Shown here piece by piece: positions 54,701-62,590 of a DNA stretch of 64,000 bases. Origin of the DNA: a delta proteobacterium MLS_D (GTDB lineage Bacteria > Desulfobacterota > Syntrophia > Syntrophales > UBA2210); NCBI GenBank assembly GCA_002030015.1, contig LQBH01000070.1:1-64000 (forward strand), read 5' to 3'. The stretch's first letter is position 1, and the number at the start of each line of letters is the position of its first letter. The position numbers and the translations under genes are program-made. The notes under the pieces are model-generated. The model ran no database searches. It was not told the origin of the DNA and worked only from the letters and a program-made list of their open reading frames with translations.

Positions 54701-56166
54701 CCCCGTCCATACGGCGTGAGCCGCTGAACGGTTGTAATTACTGTCGGCGAAGTCCCAGTTTCCGAAGGCGCTCAGCACCCCGCCCGTTTCGTTAATAATG
54801 ACGTTGGGGTTGTCCCAGTTATCGGCACAGCCGGCCCGAATGGCGGCCGCAACACTCTCATCGCTTAATGAACCGGTTGAAACAGTGATGGATGATTCCA
54901 CGGTCCCGCTGTTGGTGATGCTGTCGCCGAGATCTCCGGTGAAGATACCGAAGCTCTTGCCAACGATGGAAGAGGTGTCGTCTTCCCCTTCGCTGTAGAC
55001 GTAGGTTTCAATGAGGCCGGAATTGACCACTGTATCCGGTCCTCGGCCACCCTGTATGCCGAAAGCGACTGTATAATCTGAGCCCTCGGCTTCTGCCAGA
55101 ATGCTGCCGTAATTAGTGACAACCGAATCTCCTGCATCAGCAACAGGCGTATCATCTTCACCAATCTGAATACCCATGGCGACAGACATTCCGTTATGGG
55201 AAAGAGCAAAGGCCTCGATCTCACCATAATTATCGATGGTAAATTCTTTTTTGTAATCGGGGGGATCATCCCATCCCAGCTGAATTCCTTTAGCCACCGT
55301 ATGACCGTCAGCCTCAGCCCCAACGCTGATAAGGCCCTCGTTGATAATGGTGCCTCCGCCAGAATACTTGATGCCCTGACTCAGTGCGCTCCCAGTATCG
55401 CTTACAGCACGGGAAAGGATGTTTCCTGTATTCGTCACGTCGATTTCGGGATAATGACTGACCTTTACCCCTATTGATCTCGCATAGCCGGTCTCGTTGT
55501 ACGCGCTGACGTCGATGATGCCGTTGTTGATGACCTCTCCCTGTCCTTCGTGACCCATCTGGATGCCGACGGCACGTGCATACGGGCTGCTGCCACAAGC
55601 CGAGCCACCGGAAACTGCCTCGGCGTAAACTTCAATAAGGCCGTTGTTGATGATAATATTATCGGTTCCTTCGTAACCGGTCTGAATGCCGAATGCCCGT
55701 GCCTCGTAATCAACGCCTGTCTGGACGGCGGAAACGGAAATCGCGCCCTCATTGGTAATGGTATTGCCGTACAAGGCGATAATGCCTTTGGCGTTGATGT
55801 CGGTAGTCGTTCCCAGGGCTGTGACGTTGATCGCGCCCCCTCTTCAACGGTGACCACGTTGTCGTTCAGGAACCAGTCGGCATTGTAGCCTGGATCAGCC
55901 GGATCGGTGATGATGGCACCGTCCGGGAACAGGATGCCGTTTCCCTTGACGCCGATGGTAACTTCCTCGTCCGTTGTGGCGACCGTCACCGTGCCGCCGT
56001 CAGCCACGGTGAGCGTACCGCCGGCCGGCAGTTCCACGGGGCCGTCGACGGCGGTGTCGATCACGACGTCGACCAACTGGGCGTTACCGACCGGTGCCGA
56101 AAAGGACATCAGGAAAAAGGTTAAAAGCCCGATGCCTGTGAAACAGAGTATTTTTTTCGTTTTCAT
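51740..56166 (-). pseudogene. Large autotransporter with repetitive passenger, frameshifted at a G-run
   Basis: About 1,475 residues in total. The N-terminal frame (from 56166) has a signal peptide (MKTKKILCFTGIGLLTFF, cleaved near GNAQ) and reaches VTVEEG. The second frame continues GAINVTALGTTTDINAKG and remains open to 51740. One extra G at the five-G run (55836-55840) would join them exactly. The passenger holds about eight diverged 38-residue units of the form GVYGIR...NxGxIDVSGxLTAGxN, typical of beta-helix autotransporters. The last 280 residues form an autotransporter beta-barrel (MSGLSRAGFTSNIN, WVRGSYIKADQDGD, terminal ...AGLRFEF). Likely surface exposed; a role in adhesion is inference. 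Confidence 0.85.
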
Positions 56167-56425
56167 AACCGACCCCTTTATAAGTGAGATGTTGTGTTTT
56201 TTTATGACTGGTTATGTTGAACCAGCCATGACCGCAAACGACGAACCGCTCGATACGTGTGGCACCCGGTCGCCGCTCAATGGACGGCGTGGATGCTGTT
56301 GATACACGGGCGGCCAATGGCCGCCGCCCTCCCATTTATATTTTTTTATATTTCCCGCGGTTGCTCCGTTGAATGCCTGTTTGAGTTCCCGCGCGTGATG
56401 TTTTGCAAAGAGCACCGTGCCGGCG

Positions 56426-56923
56426 TTACTGTATTTCCTGGTACGCCCGGCTGAACCCCATAAGAGAAATCGTGATCACCATGGCTTTTTCCGAACCGAA
56501 AGGACGTGAGAAAACACGGGCCCTGTTCCCCGATTTTAACGAGGCAAGAAGCTTCGCGTCGAGCGGCAGAAGCACCATGCATCCGTCTTTCGTGCAGGTC
56601 AGGAACGACGCTCCGAACTCCGGCTGGTCATCTACTTTGACGGCTATCCCGGCACGCAAATCCAGTCCCAGGGGGAGCATCAGCTCCATGATCGCCGTTC
56701 CGTCCGGGCGCGTGCCGACGGTGGCTCTCACCAGGCGGCCGCTCACCTGTTCAGTCTTGAGATCCTGTGTCTGCCGCATAGTGCAGACCGTTCCCTCGTC
56801 CTTCTCGACGCATATCACCATCCAGTCCTGGTACGCGGTGACTGCCGGCTCCGGCGGTTCGGAGAAGGCCGTTCCTGGAAACAGGACGACAACAAGAGCA
56901 AGGAAGGGAAGAAGGGACTTCAT
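56426..56923 (-). CDS. Invasion-associated locus B (IalB)-like exported protein
   Basis: 165 residues. Signal peptide MKSLLPFLALVVVLFPGTAFS; then TAYQDWMVICVEKDEGTVCTM with paired cysteines, VGTRPDGTAIMELMLPLG, and FLTCTKDGCMVLLPLD. This is the IalB pattern (family known from Bartonella and other Alphaproteobacteria; several copies per genome). Upstream of the autotransporter gene on the same strand, 259 nt apart. A periplasmic role is likely; the invasion link does not transfer automatically to an environmental anaerobe. Confidence 0.85.
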   Translation of the reverse strand: MKSLLPFLALVVVLFPGTAFSEPPEPAVTAYQDWMVICVEKDEGTVCTMRQTQDLKTEQVSGRLVRATVGTRPDGTAIMELMLPLGLDLRAGIAVKVDDQPEFGASFLTCTKDGCMVLLPLDAKLLASLKSGNRARVFSRPFGSEKAMVITISLMGFSRAYQEIQ

Positions 56924-57549
56924 AACGGTTTCTCAATCGTCGTTATCGTTTTCGGTAACAATGCGAAGCCGGAAGTAATCTCGACCACTCTCCTCACGCC
57001 TTCATACATCTCGAACATTGCGAAGAAAAATATCTTAGAATTTCAAAGTCGGCTGTGTCGCCGATCTTCCTGTAAGGCGTGAAACAATTCTAACATATGT
57101 TACTTTTTACACGTTCGCAACAAAAAATAACACAAAAAATCCATATTATTGTATGGATCCCTCTATCTATCCGCGATCGGCGTTTGTATTCCCCCGGACA
57201 AGACACGTACCAGTCGTTCATGTCGGAAGATAGTGAGTTCCCGCCATCCAGGCAGAATGAACCAGTGAGGTGACCGTACCGGCACCAGAAACCGTCATCC
57301 CCGCGAATACACTGCAGGCACACGAGACGGGGATCCGGAAGGAGACGGCAACGACTGGATTTCACCCGTGCGGGCACTCTAGTTCCGCTGTGCGGGATTA
57401 AAACCGGCCTCCGCCGGAATGAAACCAGGATACCCTTGGCAATAATAATCGCTGATTGTGGTTGGTTTCGCGCGCTTTACAGAGAAAATTTTTTCTGTTA
57501 TTAACTAATAAGTTAAACTAAACGGTTGGTAGAAAGGTGGGTCAGGGCT
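56924..57549. other. Intergenic region between ialB-like and tetR-like genes
   Basis: About 620 nt with lower GC at both ends. A repeat-like piece at about 57385-57432 (GGGATTAAAACCGGCCTCCG followed by CCGGAATGA) belongs to the dispersed repeat family; a candidate operator lies at 57501-57516. A 95-codon minus-strand frame (57090-57377) has no ribosome site and an unusual Cys-rich composition, so it is not called. Confidence 0.55.
57501..57516. promoter_or_regulatory. Candidate TetR operator
   Basis: TTAACT-AATA-AGTTAA, a perfect inverted repeat with a 4-nt centre, 34 nt before the tetR-like ATG. Position and symmetry fit an autoregulatory operator that would also control the RND operon. Confidence 0.55.
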
Positions 57550-58197
57550 ATGGTAAGCGGTGACAGAAGCCGGGAGACGATCGAACGCATCACGCGGGCA
57601 GCGGTCGAAATATTTTCCGAAAAGGGATTCGACGGCGCGCGGGTTGACGCCATCGCCGGGCGGGCCGGGGTCAACAAGGCGACGCTCTACTATCACATCG
57701 GCGACAAAGATGCTCTCTACCGAATGGTTCTGCGCAATGTCATCACCGACACGGTGGACCAGATCGAGTCGGCCCTGTCGTCCCTTTCCGCGCCGGAGGA
57801 AAAGCTTCGCGCCTACGTGCGGATTTTCGCCGGTTCCGCCGCGGACAATCCAGGCATGGCGCCCATCATGATGCGGGAGCTGGCCTCGGGATCGAAGAAC
57901 CTGCCCGACGAGATAGCGCTCATTTACGGCCGGACGATCGACCTGGTCACGGAGATTCTGGAAGAAGGAATACGACAGGGTGTCTTCATAAAGGTATCGC
58001 CATTGCTCATTTACGTGATGGTGGCGGGCGGGGTCGTCCTGTACCGGCTGACCGACTCGGTACGGGAGCGTCTCGCTGTCGAGGCAGGCAAGCATTATGA
58101 TGTCGAGGGGGCCGAAGAAGAGGGCATCATCAGGGAAATAGAAACGATAATCATGAACGCCGTCATGAAGCGGGGAATGAACGGGGAAGCGGAATGA
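57550..58197 (+). CDS. TetR family regulator of the RND efflux operon
   Basis: 215 residues from the ATG at 57550; an earlier TTG at 57526 has a poor context. Helix-turn-helix: RITRAAVEIFSEKGFDGAR, VDAIAGRAGVNKATLYYHIGDKDAL. The C-terminal domain is of the TetR_C type (MMRELASGSKNLPDEIA). The stop overlaps the proposed adaptor start as ATGA, so it is the first gene of the efflux operon and likely a repressor of it. Confidence 0.92.
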   Translation: MVSGDRSRETIERITRAAVEIFSEKGFDGARVDAIAGRAGVNKATLYYHIGDKDALYRMVLRNVITDTVDQIESALSSLSAPEEKLRAYVRIFAGSAADNPGMAPIMMRELASGSKNLPDEIALIYGRTIDLVTEILEEGIRQGVFIKVSPLLIYVMVAGGVVLYRLTDSVRERLAVEAGKHYDVEGAEEEGIIREIETIIMNAVMKRGMNGEAE

Positions 58198-59432
58198 ACC
58201 ACGCAAAAAAAGCGGTTCTCGCGGCGAGATCCTTGCATAATGTCCCCTCCCGTTATTCCGGGCTTGACAAGCCTGCCCCGGACTTAGATCCGGGGGAATC
58301 CGGCAAGTATCTGATAACACGGGATACCGGCCTTCGCCGGTATGACAAAATCGGTGGTTTTGTGAGGTTGCGCAAAGCTCTCGAAATGTGTGTTTCCGTA
58401 ATGGTGCGCGAGGTTCTTCTGCCGTGTCTGGCGGCGGCCGTGATCGTGGCGGTCGGTTGTTCCGGCGAACCCCGGGACGCGGGCGAATCGTCGCGGCCGA
58501 TCACGGTGGCCGAAGTGGAACCTTACGAGGTCATGGATTCGAAGTGTTTCAGCGGCGTCATATACGAACACGACCTGGTCAAACTGTCGTTCCGCGTGGC
58601 GGGCATGGTCGAGGAAATTCCCGTGGATGAGGGACGGTTCGCGCGGAAGGGTGATCTGCTTGCCCGTCTCGATCCCCGGGATTACCAGCTTCAATACGAC
58701 GCCGTCAAGGCCGAGCATGACAAGGTGATCGCCGAGGTGAAGCGTTACCGGGAACTTTACGCGCGGAACAATATCACCGAAAGCGAGTACGAAAAGGCGA
58801 TCGCGGGAGAAACGCAGATCAGGGCAAAATTCAGGTCCGCCGAAAACGCCCTTCGGGACACGCGGCTGACGGCGCCCTTCGACGGGTACGTCCAGGCTCT
58901 TTACGTGAGCGAACAAGAGATGGTCGACGCGGGCACCCTTATTGTTTCGCTGGTGGACGTGTCGACGCTGGTCGTGGAAACGAATGTTCCTCCGGCCTTT
59001 TACCTGCTGCGGGATCGCTTCGAGAGTTTTTCCTTTACTTCCACGCACTGTCCCGGCCGGAGCTACCCCCTGGAACTGATCGGCATGACGGCGAAAGCCG
59101 ACACGGGAAATCTGTACAGAATCCGCCTCCGGTACCGTCCTGAACCAGGCTGCCTCCTGGCGCCCGGTATGAGCGTGCGCGTGCGGATACGGTACCGCCG
59201 CGATTATCACGCGCCGGTCTGCATTCCCGTCACGGCGGTCGCTGCCGGCGAGGATGACCGCTTTGTCTGGCTTTACCGGGACGGCAGGGTGACGAAACAG
59301 CCGGTGGAGACGGGCATGGTCAATCCGGACGGAACTGTTGAAATACTGGAGGGCCTGTCTCCCGGCGACGTGATCGTCACGGCGGGAATACACGGGCTGG
59401 CCGACGGGCAGGCCGTGAGAACGGCGCGATAG
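58194..59432 (+). CDS. RND efflux periplasmic adaptor subunit (MFP)
   Basis: 412 residues if translation starts at the ATGA overlap with tetR. However, the lipoprotein signal (VREVLLPCLAAAVIVAVGCSG) only appears about 70 residues in, after a segment encoded by a dispersed repeat (58249-58349). The functional start may therefore be GTG 58362 or ATG 58386. After the signal: a barrel-sandwich/lipoyl domain (VKLSFRVAGMVEEIPVDEG), coiled-coil hairpin (residues about 150-220, YRELYARNNITESEYEKAIA), ALRDTRLTAPFDGYV, and C-terminal LSPGDVIVTAGIHGLADGQ. It couples the RND pump to the outer membrane channel. Confidence 0.9.
   Translation: MNHAKKAVLAARSLHNVPSRYSGLDKPAPDLDPGESGKYLITRDTGLRRYDKIGGFVRLRKALEMCVSVMVREVLLPCLAAAVIVAVGCSGEPRDAGESSRPITVAEVEPYEVMDSKCFSGVIYEHDLVKLSFRVAGMVEEIPVDEGRFARKGDLLARLDPRDYQLQYDAVKAEHDKVIAEVKRYRELYARNNITESEYEKAIAGETQIRAKFRSAENALRDTRLTAPFDGYVQALYVSEQEMVDAGTLIVSLVDVSTLVVETNVPPAFYLLRDRFESFSFTSTHCPGRSYPLELIGMTAKADTGNLYRIRLRYRPEPGCLLAPGMSVRVRIRYRRDYHAPVCIPVTAVAAGEDDRFVWLYRDGRVTKQPVETGMVNPDGTVEILEGLSPGDVIVTAGIHGLADGQAVRTAR
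58249..58349 (+). repeat. Dispersed repeat inside the 5' end of the adaptor reading frame
   Basis: GGCTTGACAAGCCTGCCCCG, then GACTTAGATCCGGGGGAATC and finally ACCGGCCTTCGCCGGTATGAC. The last part matches the 35-bp tandem units at 40962-41088. Here the repeat is in frame within the adaptor gene, with no stop codon over about 33 codons. Confidence 0.7.
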
Positions 59433-59439
59433 GTTTGTC

Positions 59440-62400
59440 ATGAGCATCACCGAACTATCCTTCAGGCACAGCCGGCTTGTCTGGTTTCTTCTGGTCGCTC
59501 TCGTGGCGGGAGGCATTGCTTCCTACGTCATGATGAGCAAACTGGAGGACCCGGAAATTAAAATCAAAACGGCGCTCGTCATCACGCCCTATCCCGGCGC
59601 CTCGACGAACGAGGTGGAGCTGACGGTGACGGACCACCTGGAGGCCGCCATCAAGGCGATGGGCGACATTCAGGAAATCCGTTCCCGTTCCGTTCCCAAC
59701 ATGTCCGAGATCATGGTGACGTTGCGGAATACCATCGCCGACGACGAGGTTGAACAATACTGGGACATCCTGCGCAAGAACATCGCCGACGCGACATCCG
59801 GACTCCCCGGCGGCGCCTCGGACCCGCTGGTCTTCGACGATTTCGGCGACGTGTTCGGGCTCTTTTACGCGATGGTCTCCGACGGCCATTCCTACGAAGA
59901 CATGAGCCGCCGGGCCGACGAGTTGAAGCGGCGCCTGCTGGCGGTCGAGGGAGTCCGGCGGGTCCATGTCAACGGCGAACAGAGCGCGGTGATCAACATC
60001 AACCTGGAAGAACACAAGATGTCCACGCTGGGCGTGCATCCGGTCCAGATAATCGCGGCGGTGAACAACCAGACGACCAGCGTCTATGCCGGCGCGTATG
60101 AAACGCCGGACAGAACACTGCGCATCGCCGTGGATCACCAGTTGAAATCGATCAGTGAAATAGAAGATATCGTGATCCAGGGTTCCGGTTCATCACAGGT
60201 GAAACTCGGGGATATCGCCCGTGTCGACCGCTCGTACGAAGACCCTCCGGCGCCGAAAATGTTCCGGGACAACTACCCGGCCCTGGGAATTTCCGTTTCC
60301 ATGGAATCGGGAGAAAATATTATCACCATCGGCGAACGGGTGGCGCGGTGCGTCGAACAATTCACCGCCGAACTGCCTCACGGCATTCACTTCGAGAAGG
60401 TGTACTTCCAGTCCGATGAGGTGAACGTCGCCATCAACACCTTTGTGCTGAACCTGCTCACGTCGCTTGCCATTGTCATTATTCTTATCATGCTCCTGAT
60501 GGGTCTCCGGTCCGGCATCGTGGTGGGGACGAGCCTGCTTATCGCTATCGCCGGCACTTTCCCTATCCTGTTTCTGCTGGACGGCACCATTCAACGCGTG
60601 TCGCTGGGGGCCTTCATCCTGGCCATGGGAATGCTGGTTGATAACGGTATCGTCGTGGTGGAGGGCATCTGGCGGGACCTGAAAAACGGGTTGGAACGCA
60701 GGCAGGCGGCGCTTTTCACGCCGGCGGTCACGGCACGGCCTCTGCTGGGAGCGACACTGATCGCCATTTTCGCCTTTCTCCCCGCTTTTTTGTCGCCGGA
60801 CGACACGGGAACCTACACGCGGGATCTCTTTCTCGTGCTGGCCATATCGCTGCTCTTAAGCTGGGTGCTGGCCTTAACGCAGATACCTCTCATGGCCCAT
60901 CACCTGCTCAGCGTTTCCGACAAACAGCGGGGGAAAAATCTCTACGACACGCGCTTCTTCCGGTTGATCAGAAAGGCCATGGAATGGTGCCTGCGTCACC
61001 CGGTTCCGGTTCTGCTCGGCGTGGTGTTTCTTCTGGGTCTCTCACTGTTTTCCTTCCAGTTTGTCAAACAATCCTTTTTCCCGGAATTCGTCTACAAGCA
61101 GGCTTACCTGGAATACCGTCCTCCGGCCGGGACCAGTCCTCACAAGACCGAGGCGGACCTGCGGGAGATAACGGACTGGCTGCTCGAACAACCGGGGGTG
61201 CTCGCCGTGACGGGAAGTGTGGGGGAAACGCCCACGCGATACAACCTGACCCGTCTCATCGCGGAGCGCAACCAGTCCTATGGCGAAATGATCATCGAGT
61301 TCGTCGATTATGAAACCCGCGTGGCCCTGAAACCGGTCATCGAGGACCACGTGCGGGCTTATTACCCTGATGCCTATTCCAGGATAGTAAACTACAAAAT
61401 TATCTTTTCCCAGAACCTGGTGGAAGTGGAATTCAGCGGTCCGGACAGTTCGGTGCTGCGTGATCTGGCGGAGGGCGCCGAGAAGATCATGGCAGGCGCT
61501 TCCCGGGTCGACAAGGCGACCATCCGCACCAATTGGGAACCCGCCACACCCTGTCTGCAGGTGCACTACCACGTGTTCGACGGCAAGCGCGGCCGGATCG
61601 AACGGAGCAATATCGGACTGTCACTGATGGCGGCCACGTCGGGACTGCCCGTGGCGCGGTATTTCGAAGACGACCGGGAGCTGCCCGTCTTCGTGAAGAT
61701 GACGGGAGACGGACGCGAACGGATCGGGAACCTTGAGAACGTACCCGTGTGGGGACTTAATATTTTCGGTATTCCGATGGAAGGCGTCGTGGCGCGTGAG
61801 CTTCCTTTCGACCGGATCGAAAAGGAACTGATGAAACCGACACCCTTGAGTTCAGTGGCTTCCGTGGACCTGGACTGGGAAAACCCCATCGTGCGGCGTA
61901 TCGACGGGCAGCGTGCCATCAAGGCGCAGTGCGATCCCCTCCCGGCATACACGGCGGCCGATGTCCTGCGCGAGATCGGTCCCGCCATACGGGCGATGGA
62001 CCCGCCCGAGGGATATTCCTGGCGGTGGCAGGGAGAGAAGGGCGACCAGCAGAAGGCCCTGCGCTACATTCTTCTCTTCCTTCCTGTCACGATCCTGCTC
62101 AGCGTGATGGTGCTCCTGATGCTCTTCGACAGTTACCGGAAACTGATCATCATATTCTTGAGCATACTGTTTTCCATTATCGGCATTGTGCCGGCGCTGC
62201 TCCTGCTGAAGGTCGATTTCGGATTTCTGACCATTGTGGGTTCCATCGGGCTCATGGGCATGATGATCAAAAACGGCGTGGTCCTGATAGACGAGATTGA
62301 CCGGTACCGCGCGCGCATGGACGACCGCCGCAACGCCGTCGTCGAAGCGTCCCTGTCGAGGGTGCGCCCCGTCTTCATGGCATCGGCCACCACGGCCCTG

Positions 62401-62580
62401 GGCATGGCGCCGCTCCTGACGGATCCCTTCTTCAACAGCGTTGCGTATACTATAATAGGCGGCCTCATGGTGGGAACGGTCATAACACTTTTTATCGCGC
62501 CGGTTCTCTACTTCATTTTTTTCGGCGACGAACCGCCGCGGGCAGTCGCCGACGGACAACAAGAACGGGAGATGTCATGA
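59440..62580 (+). CDS. RND efflux transporter permease (AcrB/HAE-like)
   Basis: 1046 residues, full RND length. It begins MSITELSFRHSRLVWFLLVA and has two six-helix sets. TM4 carries GMLVDNGIVVVEGI: the first proton-relay Asp is kept, while the second is Asn. TM10 has MIKNGVVLIDEID with the relay Lys. Periplasmic porter parts include ITPYPGASTNEVE and PPAGTSPHKTEADL. The C-terminal region SATTALGMAPLL is typical. It pumps drugs or other hydrophobic compounds with the adaptor and TolC-like subunits on either side. Confidence 0.95.
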   Translation: MSITELSFRHSRLVWFLLVALVAGGIASYVMMSKLEDPEIKIKTALVITPYPGASTNEVELTVTDHLEAAIKAMGDIQEIRSRSVPNMSEIMVTLRNTIADDEVEQYWDILRKNIADATSGLPGGASDPLVFDDFGDVFGLFYAMVSDGHSYEDMSRRADELKRRLLAVEGVRRVHVNGEQSAVININLEEHKMSTLGVHPVQIIAAVNNQTTSVYAGAYETPDRTLRIAVDHQLKSISEIEDIVIQGSGSSQVKLGDIARVDRSYEDPPAPKMFRDNYPALGISVSMESGENIITIGERVARCVEQFTAELPHGIHFEKVYFQSDEVNVAINTFVLNLLTSLAIVIILIMLLMGLRSGIVVGTSLLIAIAGTFPILFLLDGTIQRVSLGAFILAMGMLVDNGIVVVEGIWRDLKNGLERRQAALFTPAVTARPLLGATLIAIFAFLPAFLSPDDTGTYTRDLFLVLAISLLLSWVLALTQIPLMAHHLLSVSDKQRGKNLYDTRFFRLIRKAMEWCLRHPVPVLLGVVFLLGLSLFSFQFVKQSFFPEFVYKQAYLEYRPPAGTSPHKTEADLREITDWLLEQPGVLAVTGSVGETPTRYNLTRLIAERNQSYGEMIIEFVDYETRVALKPVIEDHVRAYYPDAYSRIVNYKIIFSQNLVEVEFSGPDSSVLRDLAEGAEKIMAGASRVDKATIRTNWEPATPCLQVHYHVFDGKRGRIERSNIGLSLMAATSGLPVARYFEDDRELPVFVKMTGDGRERIGNLENVPVWGLNIFGIPMEGVVARELPFDRIEKELMKPTPLSSVASVDLDWENPIVRRIDGQRAIKAQCDPLPAYTAADVLREIGPAIRAMDPPEGYSWRWQGEKGDQQKALRYILLFLPVTILLSVMVLLMLFDSYRKLIIIFLSILFSIIGIVPALLLLKVDFGFLTIVGSIGLMGMMIKNGVVLIDEIDRYRARMDDRRNAVVEASLSRVRPVFMASATTALGMAPLLTDPFFNSVAYTIIGGLMVGTVITLFIAPVLYFIFFGDEPPRAVADGQQEREMS

Positions 62581-62590
62581 GGTGAGAGCT

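Noticed and set aside
57090-57377. 95-codon minus-strand frame
   Set aside because: Cys/Arg-rich without a ribosome site or recognisable motif; partly overlaps repeat sequence.
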